Assembly (NCBI GenBank): GCA_002104945.1
Contig: MCFH01000012.1
Coordinates: 929,788 to 993,787, forward strand
DNA from: Piromyces finnis
Taxonomy: Eukaryota > Neocallimastigomycota > Neocallimastigomycetes > Neocallimastigales > Neocallimastigaceae
Length of the DNA: 64,000 nucleotides
Direction: 5' to 3'
Below, one piece after another: positions 16,451 to 29,358 of this stretch. Positions within the stretch are counted from its first letter, which is position 1, and each line of letters starts with the position of its first letter. Below the pieces are notes generated by a model. That model was given only the letters and a program-made list of their open reading frames with translations, searched no databases and had not been told where the DNA came from. Both the position numbers and the translations under genes were made by a program.

Positions 16451-18067
16451 TATATTACTATTGTTTGTATTATTTGCATTAATTCCTGGTATGTTTGAAG
16501 CTTTTCCCATACTCTGCCAACCAATAAGTTTTCTCATTTTATATGGACCAACTGTGAAATATATATTTGGTGCTGCTGAAGGCACATTTAAAGTATAATA
16601 AAATATCTTTTTTGAAGAATCTAATGGATGAATAATTTGTTCAACTAATTCACCACTACTTACTACAGTGAGTTCCGCTTCATCATCATCTTCATCATCG
16701 TCTAAATATGAAGAATTATCTAACATTTGAGGTCTAACTGTTTTTGCAACTATATATTCCATTTCCCATGTACAACGTTCTTGTAATTTATCTATACATG
16801 GAAGCCATAATCTAGCATACCCACATTGATTATAAATATACATATGGGGATATCTCTTTATATAATATATTATAATATATTTTATAATTTAATAACTTCA
16901 TTCTAATTACTTATTACTTTAAAATATAATAACATATATAAATTGTAATTTGTTATATCAATGATATCTACGTATGGCGCTGCCTCGGGATCTGGCATGT
17001 TAAAATAAACAGCAGATGTTGGATCTACTAATTCATATTCAATTCTTACTACTATTGGATAATATTTTTCTGATTCTAAATTTAAATCATATATTTTTAA
17101 AATTTATTTAATTATATTTAATAAAAATGCAATTGCAGAAAAAATGTCAAAAAATGAATTTAAAATTTATAAATCTATTACCTTCTTGAGTATTCTCATC
17201 TTTATTTTCTTTTTCATTTTCTTTTTTATTATTTGCTATAACCTAATATTTTAATTTCAATAAAAGTATTTATTTGAAATTTAATCACACATCAATTGAT
17301 TGATTTCTTCAAAATATCATCTAAAATTAAATTAATTTTATTAAAAATTTCAAAAAAGTACTTTTTTGATTTTAATTTCTTCTGGTATATTTATAGTTAA
17401 TTCTCCTTCATCTGATTCCTGAAGTGCATTAAAAAATTCCTGTTTAAATTCATTATGATTATTTACTGTTTTATTTGTTGGTAATACATTTGCTACTGGA
17501 TCTATTATGTTATATTGTGCTTGTATTTTATTTACTAATACTTTTCGTATTGCTATTACATATTTATTGGAGAAATTATATCAATTAAATAATTTAAATA
17601 AAATAAAAAATATTTAATTAATAATTTTTTTTTTCATTAAAACAAGCTGGGGAAGATGATGAAGAAAAAACATACTTAATTGTCTGCAATTTAAACGAAT
17701 CTTTGTTAAATCAGGTACAAGTGGCTGTATTATTAATTCAACATAACCCTAAATATTTTATTTTAAAAAAATAAATTATTAATGCTAACTGTTTTCTCTC
17801 TCTTATTTCTATTTTTTTTTATGTGATACGTTTTTGTTTTTGTTTTGTTTTGTTTTTTGTTGATACTAACAAATATTGATTTAATTGAAAAATCAATTTC
17901 TAGTGAAATTCTTTGATGCCTTGTAATGAAATAGAAATGAATAATAATAGGATTCTATTAGTCCCATCATACATTATTGAAATTCAATAACAGCAAAAAA
18001 TCATTTGTAAAACTATATTAGATACTTATAATTGATAGGCACGTATATTTCCGCCGGATTCCTGCAT
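8386..18067 (-). CDS. TAF2: TFIID subunit TAF2 with six C-terminal bromodomains
   Basis: Large multi-exon gene, about 2,700 aa. The upstream exons (about 17940-12963) carry the TAF2 M1-peptidase-like fold. SIFGYVEL, YARLWLPCIDKLQERCTWEMEY and SLIMQWFGSYIVQKTWADTW are seen, and HExxH is absent, as in TAF2. HEAT-like exons follow (MIMPSYHNIVTVKCLETYHL, RDDPSPYFRFHIAKSL). A GT-AG intron (12962-12820, phase 0) joins these to a 12819-8386 exon of about 1,477 codons. Numbering from the Met at 12702, that exon has bromodomains at about 172-280, 398-500, 510-608, 788-888, 992-1092 and 1112-1212, each with the acetyl-lysine Asn (N247, N477, N586, N866, N1069, N1185). TAF2 helps TFIID bind core promoters; the bromodomains should read acetylated histones. 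The ATG at 18067-18065 is tentative, because the first splice is unclear. Confidence 0.88.
12395..12606 (-). repeat. 42-bp coding minisatellite (5 units) in TAF2
   Basis: Five near-identical 42-bp units start at 12395, 12437, 12479, 12521 and 12563. They encode KVKEIKEEPKRPSI, with one unit reading KEIREEP. They lie in the charged linker between the TAF2 body and the first bromodomain. The exact 42-bp period keeps the frame. Confidence 0.95.
14044..14124. repeat. Compound ATT/ACT microsatellite in a TAF2 intron
   Basis: A run of ATT with interspersed ACT triplets immediately downstream (minus strand) of the exon ending NNDNTDNQ. Confidence 0.9.
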
Positions 18068-19228
18068 TACGTTAATCCAGCATATGTTAACTAATTAAAA
18101 TTTTAAACATTTGTATAAATAATATAGAAAATATAAAAATGATAATGGTAATAAAAAAAAAAGTAATAAAGAAAATGAAAATGAAATAAGAAGGTTAATA
18201 ATATTTTTTTGATAAAAAAAAAAAAATATGTATAAATATGATGATATCATTGTTTTTATTATTTAAATTTATTAAAAATTAGTATAAATTATTATATTAG
18301 ACTTTTTACATTTATTCGTATATTGTCAATCCAAGAATTTTTATTTTAATACAATAAATCAGAAGGAGATCTATTGAATTTATTCAGTATGAAGAAAAAA
18401 TAAACATAAATTATATAGACATAAAACCTAATATTATAGTCTGATAATTATAGATTTATATTGGGGAAAAAAAAATAATAAAAATAAAAAAAAAAACTTC
18501 TAATAAAATATTATTGACAAATATATAATAATGTTTATAAAAGTTATTATTTATTAAATAAAAAAGATATTAAGTTGGTTTTTAATATCTATTATTTATC
18601 ATTTAAAATTTGTTGATTTACTGAAATTTTCTCAATGTATTATTTATTTATTTATTAAATAATAGACAAAAAAAAAAGAGCAAAAAAAAAAAAAAGAGCA
18701 AAAAAAAAAAAAATGGTACTAAAAATAATAATATTAAACTTTTTCTGTTATTTAAATTTTAATTGAAAAATATTAATTTATAATACAAAATGTAATGGAA
18801 AATACATTAATAAAATCATACATTATGTATGATCTACATTCATTATTAATTTTTTTTTTTTTTTAATTTTTATTAAGGCTAATTTGTTTGAATAAAAACG
18901 ATTATATTATTTACATAGGGACTTTTACTAATTATTTTGAATCTGTATAGAGATTACTAATAATTAACTATATATAGTATTATACTATTAGAATAAAATA
19001 AAATAGTAAGCATATTTATATATATATTATGAATTAGGTTGTTTATTATTTTGTTTTGTTTTATTTTCTTTTTTTTTTTTTAATTTTCTTTGAATATTCT
19101 TTTTTTTCTTTTCTTCTTTTGATTTCATTTTATTAATAACGCATTTTCAATTTATATAATAATATATATATATATATTTCTTCTTAATTTTTGATTTGAC
19201 ATAATAAAATAATTTTGGTATTTTTATT
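18068..19228. other. Intergenic region between TAF2 and aminopeptidase
   Basis: A/T-rich, with A and T homopolymers and a duplicated A-run/GAGC motif near 18670-18713. It should hold the TAF2 promoter and the aminopeptidase 3' flank. No gene is seen. Confidence 0.4.
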
Positions 19229-22200
19229 TTATTCTATAAATTTTTTATTTTCAAAATTTTCCTTTAACCATCTGACAACAATCTCTCCAAATTTTTCATG
19301 CTTAGTCCAATAGTTACCAGCACTACCAATTTCAACACCACGTTGAACTAAAACTTTAGAATTTGAAGGAACGGAATGCTTACGATCATCACTAACCCAT
19401 TCAATAATTTCATCAAATAATTCTTTATTATTAAGATATTCGGATATGGTTCCTAATAAACGAGAAAAGCCAGCAGTACCAGTTGGGAAACGATCAATAA
19501 AGTATGAATTCCAATGTTCTTTTACAAAAATCCAACATTGACGAGCAGCACTAGAACCAACACTTCTAATTAATCTCATTAATAAGAAATTTGTATCTTG
19601 CTCTCTAATTTCATCAGAAATAGAAATTTCAAATAGTTTTTCTTGAAGGTATGGAAGAGTAACCGAAGCAAGAGAATCTTGTAACATATTTTTAAGTTGA
19701 ACTGAGGTTTCTTTTTTGTATGCTTCAAAAATAAAATTGAAATCATTCTCGTTACCATAACGTATACCTGTGGTATATATAACACTTAAAACATCTTCAC
19801 TAAATTCCTTGGTAAAAGTACCATTTTTAATTTGTTCAAAATAATCTAGAGCTTGGGATTTAATTTTTGGTTCACCAACAGTGCATGCTAATCCTAAAAT
19901 TGCGGCACGTAATTGAGAACGATTATGAACAGTATTATCCTCTACTGGGATTTCATCATCACGTTTTATTTTATTGAGTTCATTCTTATATTTACCGGAT
20001 GAAATTTCATTATTTTCATTAAATTTATTAATCTTTTTTCCATTTTGCATATCATTAATAGATGGATTATCATCATCATCATCATTATTATCATCCACAC
20101 CATCATCAATCTTATCTGGGTTATTTGAGCTATCATTGTCATCATTATTATTATCAGTTGTTTCTTCCCATCCAATATCATTTGCAATGTTTTGAATTAA
20201 TGATATAACATACTTTTTAACATTACCATACGATGCATGAATATCAAAGTTTTTAAGTAATTGCCTTAAAACATCAATTGCACTTTGCCAAACAACATTA
20301 CTCTTTTCATTCTTCAAGAAATTAAGACAATCAAGAATTACCTCAGGATTTTCTGTACGACCATTGAATAATTGAGATGAAATATCGTAAAGAAAACCAG
20401 CTCTATCGATAGCTGTCATAAAATATAAATCTGATTTTAACCATTCACAAGCAATTTGAATGGATTCATCATCATATTGAACCTTGTAAAAACCTGTTTG
20501 ATCAGTATTACCCTTAACAAATACTTTTACATTCTTACCTTCTTCTCTACGTTCTAAAATTCTTGGTAATGATATACTAGTATCTTCCTTTAAAGTAATA
20601 GACTTATTTTCTAAAATTTCTGGCTTTCCTGTAGTATTAGAATAAACTAAATAAGAATATGGAATAATCCAGGTACTATTATCGGCTGGACTTTTATCAT
20701 TCAATAATTCCATATTATTTACAAAATAACGTTCTTGAGATAAAGCAATAGTACTTGTTTCCTTATTTTCTTTCATCATAATAATTGGATATCCTCCTTG
20801 ATTAATAAAAGTACCCATAGTCTCTGAAACATTCATCAATGGTTCACCATCTTTATCATAAGATTCTAATGCATCCCATAATTGTTTTGTTTCTGCATTA
20901 TTATATTGATATAAATCTAAATATTTATGGATTCTATTAAAGAAATAATTACTGGAATATGTTGTAAAGCTACGTTTAACTTGTCTTGAATTAATATTAT
21001 TCAACCAAGATTCAATCATTCTATAACGTTTTATTTTATGCATAAATGCAGAATATCATAAATGCAGAATATTAACAAACTTTAAATAATAAAATAATGA
21101 TATATTCTATTGATATATTGTTTTACCTAATAACTGAGGAACCTTTTGAATATGAAATATCATCAAATAAACCCTATACATTATAACAAATTGGATATTA
21201 TTATTTATGCTTAATTCTATACAATATTATAAATGAAAATAAAAACAAGTTTATTTATATAACTTTTATTTACAGAAATTTCTTCAGGATCTTTAACTTC
21301 AGCATAAATTGGATGGGTGAAATGAGATGAATCTGTTTTAAAAGCTTTAATAACATCCATATAATACCAATGATTTTCCATTCCCCATTCTGGTTCAGCA
21401 GCATTTACACCTAAGTCTTTTTATTATTAATAACATAAATTATAAATTGTATATATATATTCATTAATTTTCTAATGGATTAAAAGATTTTTTATGTACA
21501 AAGTGATAATATTGATGATAACAATAATAATAATAATAATAATAATATAATGTACTTACATTCCATAAATTCTGTTTTGTATTTTATTTTATATATTAAT
21601 AATTAATAATATATTTATCATCGTTAATTAGCAAATATAAATTAAATTTAAAATTTATATCTTCTATAATCATAAATAAATCATTTACCAGCGAATCCTT
21701 CATTTAACCATAAATCATCCCACCATTTCATTGTAACAAGACTATGATATAAAAGGTATAAAGAGTTAATAAACTGTTTCCATGGATAAATATATTTATT
21801 TCTGTTTATAAAACTCACTTTCCAAACCATTGATGAGCTAATTCATGAGCAACAACAGTAGCGACATATTGTTTATTAATAGATGATGCTGATTTCTCAT
21901 CATATAATAATGCAGTTTCTCTAAAAGTAATTAAACCCCAATTTTCCATAGCACCAGCTTCAAAATCTGGAATAGCAACCTAAATCCCAATTAAAATAGT
22001 TTAGTATTAGTCACACCATTAAAGCAAAAACCAATGTATATTTTTTATATTCACAAGTAAAATAAAAAAAAGTACATACTAAATCCAATTTTGGAAGTGG
22101 GTATGGGATATCATAAGTACTTTCATAAAATCTTAGAATTTTGGTAGCAACTTCCAAAGCATATTCAGTTGATTCAATTTGTTCTGGTCTTGCATATACG

Positions 22201-23409
22201 CTAATATCAATACCTTTATTAGATTTTGTAATAGATTTGAAATTGGATACAATAAAGGCTACCAAGTATGTGCTCATCCTATGTAAATACAGTATTAATA
22301 TATATATAGGGATAAAATATTTTAACTTAATTATTATTTATTAATTAACTATAATTATACACAATTCAAGTGTGACTTTTACTTTGTACTATTAGCAAAT
22401 ATATATTTTTTCTTTTCAGAGTTTTTAATCTTTTCAATATCAACTACATTCATATTAGAAATAGCAGTTAATCCAGCACCAACCGTCATATTTAATTGGA
22501 AAGTTGCTTTAAATTCAGGTTCATCAAAGCATGGGAATGCTTTTCTTGCAGATGTTGATTCAAATTGAGTAGTGGCTAAATAAGATGGATTATCATTATC
22601 ACCATATTTACTTAAATAATATCCACTCATATCATCTGATAAAATACCGCTGTATTGTATAGATAAAGTGTAATTAAGCTTTTAATCCAAAATACATATA
22701 TAAACAATGTTAAAAAGCATATATATGCAATTTAATAATATATATAATCAATGTATTTAGATAATATTTATATTCAATATTATTTTGTTAATTATGATAC
22801 AAATTTAAAATATCTATATTATATATTATATATTATTTTTAAAACAGCGTCACTTACTTCTGGTTTTAAGATAGTATTAAAGCTTAATATAGCATATTGA
22901 TTCTTTTCATTATATTTGATAGATTTGGCCTTCCATTTCTTTTTACCGTTTATAATTTTAATATTAGAAAGATTAAGTTTTTGAGAATGAATGACAATAA
23001 AGTTGGTTTCTTCTTTAACTTCAACATCAATTTCAGCAATACCTTGGAATGAAACATTTTCAAGAGAAGTCGAAAAATCTAAACGATATGCTTTTGGTAC
23101 AACGGTTTTTGGTAACCGAATATCTGTATAAATAGGTTTTGACATAGTTTTATGGTTTAACATAGGAACAAAGAAGATAAAGAAAAGTAAAAGTGCTGTA
23201 GTTGAATAAATAACTGGTCTTTTAAATTGTGGCCATTGCATTCTTAAGAACATATTTATCTTATTTATAAATGAACCATTATAGTGATGATAATCTGATT
23301 CAATCCAGACACCGTCTTCGTCTCTTTCAATATTTTCAGCATCTGTAAAATCTTCATAATTATTACCATCTTCTGGTAATAATTTCTCTAATTGAGAAGC
23401 ATGAGACAT
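19229..23409 (-). CDS. M1 family zinc aminopeptidase, type II membrane protein
   Basis: ATG at 23409-23407, stop at 19229; about seven exons. A roughly 65-residue N-terminal tail precedes a transmembrane segment ([13 protein letters not shown]) and then the M1 N-domain ([15 protein letters not shown]). The exon at 22630-22379 has [15 protein letters not shown]. The active site is complete: GAMENWG and zinc motif HELAHQWFG in the exon near 21980-21820, second zinc ligand in LWLNEGFA near 21700, and transition-state Tyr in ISYSKGSS near 21150. The last exon (21021-19229) is the ERAP1-C-like helical domain, with an Asn/Asp-rich insert at about 20170-20030. The family removes N-terminal residues from peptides, and the anchor puts the catalytic part on the lumenal or outer side. 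It lies next to TAF2, a catalytically dead relative. The exact substrate class cannot be told. Confidence 0.9.
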
Positions 23410-23831
23410 TGTAAATTCTACAACAATAAATTATTTTATTCTTTATATTGTTTTTTCTATTATATTTTGCTGGGTTTTTTTTATTTTATTAGATAATAAT
23501 AATTGTTTTTTTGGGATAATATTTTAATTTATGGTGTTAGTAAAAAGATATATTAATATATTAGCATTGCTTAAAAGAAATGGTTTATTATACTAATAAC
23601 ATCCCTTATGTTATTTAAATTACTATTAAATATTTGTTTAATAATAATTTATTTAAATCTTTCCTTTAACTATTTTTTTTTTTTTTTTTGTATAATTAAT
23701 TTATTTTTATATATTTTTATTTACTTTGTTTATTATTGTAAAAAAATAAAATAAAATAAAATAATAAATAAATTTCGTTTTTTCAAATTAAATTTCTTTT
23801 AACCAATTTATTCAATTTATTTTTCTTGTTA

Positions 23832-23863
<32 letters not shown>

Positions 23864-24588
23864 TTAAAATTTTAAAAATGTTCTATTTAAATATTTTATT
23901 AATATAATTTTTTAATTTATTTTTAAAATATAATTTTTTATTAAAAATAAAAATCCATTCAATAATGAACAAAAAAAAAAGATTAATGATTAATGGTACA
24001 TTTATTGCTTTCTATTTAAAAAAAGCAGTATTAAACTATTATAAATATTACTATAATATAAACTTTATAATCCTAGCATTTTTTTTATTATTTATAGTTA
24101 TCAATTAATACAATGATAATTATTATTATTGTTTTAAAAATTAAAGTTTAAGATTATTATTAAAACATCAAAAAAAAAAAAATAGCATCACATACCCACA
24201 CAAAATGTTAAATATATATGATAATAATAATAATAATAATAATAATATTTTTTGAATCTGTAATAATAAATAATAATAATATTTTTTGAATCCGTAATAA
24301 AAAAAATAAAGTTATATTAGAATTTAAAAAAAAAAGTTGACAATAATGTTATACCTATATTTTGATAGAATTTATTAATTTAAAAGCAAAATTTATCATA
24401 AATAGTATGATATAAAGTCTATCATTTTTATTAACATTAAAATATGTGTAAGGTATATGGTATTAAATGTTTTAATTTGATAAAAAAAAAAGTTTATAAA
24501 AAATTATATATGTATATATTTAAAAAAAAAAAAAGTATATTTAATGTTTGAATTTAAAATAGTATTTCACTGTGAATTTTAAAAAAAA
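23410..24588. other. Intergenic region
   Basis: Promoter side of the aminopeptidase and 3' side of the E2-like gene. It has A/T homopolymers (A run about 23838-23862). A short tandem duplication of an ATAATATTTTTTGAATC-type unit, ending CTGTAATAA in one copy and CCGTAATAA in the other, lies at about 24241-24300. No gene is seen. Confidence 0.45.
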
Positions 24589-25732
24589 TTATATATATTT
24601 TTTGTATGTTGGGTCATGTTTAAATACAATCTTTTGATATGGACATAACTTTATTCTTTCATTATATTTTTCCATATCATTCTTATATAATTCTGATGCT
24701 TCTTTCTACAGTATTAAACAGTATTAATAGATAATAAAAGTAGTTAATTCATATCAGTTACGTCTTTAATTGGTTTTCAAAATTTCAAAATGTATATATC
24801 TTTATTACATTATAAAAATAATCGATACACGGTTTAGCCAACAATATTTGTAAGTCAATTAAAATTTGAGTTAAACCATACTCAGGATACCAACTCTTAA
24901 TTATATATAATATATAATTTATTTAAGTAATAAATATAAAAAAAATTTTTTTTAATAAAAGTAATACTTACAGGTGTAAAATATGCATTTCCTTGATTAT
25001 TTGTATAATTATTCCATTAATTATAATTATAATGATAATTTGGTAATATCTTTTATAATTTATGTTTACCTTCTTTACTGACATTTGGATGACTATAATT
25101 AAAATATAATTTCATTTAATTATACATCAAGTATGATAATTACTAAATCATTCATATAAACTTTTTCATTTTTTTTTTTTTACAATAAAATATATTGATT
25201 TATTTGTCAATTTACAATATTGGTGGAAGAAATCGTACAACTTTTGGTGGTACATTAGGATATTCTTTTATATATAACATTGAAATAATTTAATAAATTT
25301 TTATAATAAATAACAATAATAGATAATATTTTCTTTTAAAATATACACCTCTTGGAATAAAAAAGATAACTCTCAAATTATAGTTTTCCCATGGAGTTCC
25401 TCTTTATATTTTTGTATAATATATATAATATGTTACCTTTTATTTATATTATGTAATTTTCATTTAATTTTTCTAGTTACTTTTTTCCTGGAAAACCTCC
25501 CTCAATCATTCTAGGATAACCTAAAAAATTTGTTCTAATGATAGGTTTTAAGTAAAAGTCGGATGGCATTTCTATTTTTTTTTTTTATAATTATTTTTTT
25601 TCTAATTAGCATTGTTGTTGTTATAAATCTATAAATTAATACTTATAATTAATTACTATCTATAATTGGTTGCTCTTTTTTTATTATACTTAATAAAAAT
25701 GATTTATTAAGAAATTCATTATCTACTGACAT
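24589..25732 (-). CDS. Ubiquitin-conjugating (E2)-like protein lacking the catalytic cysteine
   Basis: I assembled this gene from short exons: ATG at 25732-25730, stop at 24591-24589, about 165 aa, eight exons with good GT-AG signals and a frame open throughout. The UBC fold is clear: KGTPWENYNLRVIFF, then EYPNVPPKVVRFLPPIFHPN, then SWYPEYGLTQILIDLQILL and a C-terminal ASELYKNDMEKYNERI helix. The HPN motif is intact. Eight residues after its Asn, where E2s have the active Cys in GxVCL, the sequence reads GNAYF, so Tyr replaces Cys. The short exon at about 24987-24968 carries this site. It is probably a non-catalytic E2 variant acting as a cofactor or ubiquitin binder, as UEV proteins do, though it lacks UEV sequence features. 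A missed micro-exon is the main alternative. Confidence 0.75.
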
Positions 25733-27444
25733 TTTTTTAACAGTTTATTATTCCTTTTTATTTAAAAAAAATTGTAATTATAACAGTAGTAAGTTGGTTA
25801 TATTTATACAGTAATACTTTTAATGTTTAAAGGAAAAAGAAATATACCTCTTAATTTTTAAACTATATAAATAGCAAAAGTTATCATAAAAATTAGAGTT
25901 GTTGTTGTATATATATTAACAAAGAATAAAAAGATAAATTATCAATTATTTTTGTTTTTTGTTTTTTGTTTTTTTTTGATTGTTGCTTTGAAATTAAAAA
26001 ACTTTATACTTTGAAATTTTTTAAAATTAAACTTTTAATAAAAAGCGTCTTTTGAAAAATAATATAAAGTATGAATGGTTTTTTTATTCTTATTAACACT
26101 AGTCGTAATTAAAATATAAATTTAGATAAAATATTTCTATTTATTCTTATATAAATGTTTATTTTCATATTTTTCTCTAATCAAAAAGGAAAGATGCCTT
26201 TTTATTGTTAGTAAGTACTTATAGTTCATCAAATGGAGTTACCTTTTCGAAAAAAAAAAAAAAAAATTAATATATTTAAAAAATTTAATTTATTAAAATT
26301 TTAAAATATAAAAAAAAAGAAAAAGGTTTTTTTTTTTAAAAAAAAAAAATATAAAATAAAATAAATGAATAATCAATAAATTAAATTTAAAAAAGCAAAA
26401 TCTTTTTTTTTTTTTTTTAACAATATAATACATATAATACATATAATAGAAAAGAAAAATTAAAAGAAAGCGTAAAGAAAATATATCAGAAAAAAAAAAA
26501 AGGAAAATATATTTAATTATTTAATTATTCAAAAAAAAAAAAAAAAACTCAAATTTCAACAATTAAATAATGAAATAGAATTAACAAATTTATTTAAATA
26601 AAACTTTATTTAAAAAAAAAAAAAAACAAATCATAATTTATATATTATGAAAATCATATTAAGGTCATTTTATATATAATATATAAAAATCAATTTCTTT
26701 CTTTAAAATAAGAGAAGAACTGCATCAAAATTAAATTGAGAAACAATCTAAATTTCAAAATTTGAGAAATAATTTTATAATTGGAAGAAAAAAAAATAAA
26801 AATAAAAAAAAAAAAGAAGAAAGAAAAACAATATTATTTTCTAATAAAAGATTAATAAAAAAAAATAATAAAATGTTATTTAAAATCTTTAAATATTTTT
26901 AATCAAATTTCTTTGATTAGATTCCTATAATTAACATTTCAATTAAATAATCTTTATCAAGGAAAAAAATAAAATAAAATAAAAAGAAAGTAAAAGTAAC
27001 AACACAAATAGAAATTTTTATTTTTTTTATACATTTTTAAATTTATTTTAGAATATATATATATATAAAGTTGATATTAAATACTTAATATAAATTCAAA
27101 ATCCAAAATTTTAAATGTCAATTTCTAGCCTTGGTATTATTTACAATTTTTACTAATATATAAATAAATCACTGTATAAAGTTAAAATACTAAGGAAAAA
27201 AAAAAAAAAGAAAGAAAGAAAAAAGAATAAATAAATAATTCGATACAATAAAATAATATACAATTATTCAATTCATTTTTTTAATAGTGTATATTAATAA
27301 TTATAATTTTACCTATTCCAATATCAAAAATAGCAAAATAATAAAATTTTATTATATCAAAAACATTTTAAAAATAAAATAACAAAAATTATACCAAAAA
27401 TTATTATTGAGCATAATAACAACAATATACATATAATATAAAAA
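25733..27444. other. Intergenic region, divergent
   Basis: 1.7 kb between two divergently transcribed genes. It is dominated by A runs and short A/T words. I see no ORF or RNA gene; both promoters should lie here. Confidence 0.4.
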
Positions 27445-29358
27445 ATGCATGTATTACCATTACCCGTTAGAGTACTATTGAATTCAATAGAATTTTTAAT
27501 AACTGTATTTATTTGTAATATATATTTAAGAGAATGTTCAAACTATTCCTTAATAATAATGGTGATAGGCAATAAGGTAAAAAAAAAAAAAGGAATGAAT
27601 AATGAATTAACAAATAGATATTAAAGAAACCAATGATTAATTATAAAATATTTTAACCAACATTTTATTTTCTTTTTTCTAATAAATCAAATTATAAATA
27701 AAATATAAGGCCTACTCCAATGGTGCAATTGCCCAATTTCCAATTTTTATAGCTATATTTTTACTTATTACAGATATTATAATGATTGGAAGACATTTAT
27801 TTTGTGAAACTCATGAATATGGCGTTATCGTGGACTATTTCGGAAAAGGTAAATAAGCCAGTATAAAATAAATAAATTTAAGAAATAAATAGGTATAACT
27901 CTTATATTTATTTCTTATTTACTTTTTTTTAAATGTACTTTGTCCTTTCCAATACTATAATTTAAAATAGGTGATGATTCTGTCTGGACTTTATTAAACT
28001 ATGATTTTTGCATAATATGTCTTCAAATTTTGAAATATTTTACAGTATACAATTATTTAGTATTAGATATTTATTATCATAAACCAAGTATAGTAAAAGA
28101 CGTTATCAAAGAATATGCCCAACCAAATTATGATTTGCAATATATATCAGTAACGAATAATAATGAAGATCAGGATAATAATAAAGAGGATAGAAGTCAT
28201 CAACAACGTAAATATGTTTCCAAAAGAAATTTATTTGACAGAATATTTAGAAGAGGAAAAGATGTTGGTGAATTTGATAATGATGAAAATGTAGTTTTAA
28301 TCATAAAAGATAACGAAGAAATAGAAGAAGATGAAGAAGAACAAATAAATACCCAAAATAATAATTCCGAAAATAATCCAATATTACCAATAAATCAAGA
28401 TTTATCCTCATCATCTCATACTTTAAACCAAATAAATCCACAAAATGAACCATTTTCTAATTCAAAACAAAATCAACCATCTACATCATCTCTATCGGCA
28501 ACATCATTTTCAAATTCAAATAATAATGCTATACCATCCTCCTCATCGAAAAATGAAATAGATAGTTTCATTGCACCAAAAAATGATATTATAAAGAATA
28601 CGGATAATCCTATAAATTCCAAACTATCAACAAAGGATAAAGGCAAATCCCATTCACAGTCATCTGATTTAACTTCTTCATCTAAAGGAAAAGAACCAGA
28701 AGATCAAGATGACATCTTCTTTGATGCTTATGACCAAAGTGAAAATAGTAGTCATGATGATTATGATTATTCACCATCACCCTCTTCCCATTCATCAGCT
28801 ATCCCATTACATCATGTAAACTCATCCACTTCTCATCAAGCCCATCAAATTCGTTCAGAAAATACTGAGGATACTGAACAAAATGAAATGCCTATTTATG
28901 AAATTGATGAGAGAGAGCGCGTCACTGAGGGTAATGAAAATGCCCTACTCTATTTAGAATCTTACTATCAATTTATACCTGTTATCAATATAAAGATAAA
29001 TGAAGCCATTAAGGTGATGATGGCCATTCGTCATTCTAATCGACGTTTCTTTGAACATGCTAAAAAAGAAGCTCAAGAACAGCGTCGTAGAGAACAAGAA
29101 CAACACCTCAGAGAACAAGAACAAGAACAACTCTCCTCTTCCCTTTTTTCTCTTCAATTTCAAAATCAAGATTTAGTTCAAGAACCAGAATCAGAAATTC
29201 CGGAACAAGGAACAGAAAATCAACAACCTTCATCTCAAAATCGAAATCAATCTTCATCCTCTAATGGAAGTTCTATCGTTTCTAATCAACTTCGAAGCTA
29301 TTTTAATGGATTACATAGTTCCTTCCGTCGTTCTTTAACAGGTGTTCCATCCGTATAA
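27445..29358 (+). CDS. DUF1746 membrane protein, Dsc4-like subunit of the Golgi/ER DSC ubiquitin ligase (tentative)
   Basis: Exons 27445-27576, 27710-27848 and 27971-29358 join in frame to 552 aa. Hydrophobic segments lie in the first ~140 residues (SIEFLITVFICNIYL, FPIFIAIFLLITDIIMI, FCIICLQILKYFTVYNYLVL). YGVIVDYFGK followed by WTLLNYD and an LQ-containing helix fits the pattern I recall for DUF1746 (G-x-I-x-D-F-x-G, then LLD and LQ). That domain occurs in fungal DSC complex subunit 4, part of a membrane E3 ligase used in SREBP activation and protein quality control. The remaining ~400 residues are low-complexity Ser/Asn/Gln/Glu, with one hydrophobic stretch (YLESYYQFIPVINIKIN) and a Gln/Glu/Arg coiled-coil-like run. 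The family call rests on a short pattern, so it is moderate; the gene itself is firm. Confidence 0.65.

Noticed and set aside
16317-16598. Poly-Leu plus-strand frame
   Set aside because: Antisense reading of the poly-Asn tract of TAF2; no independent coding signs.
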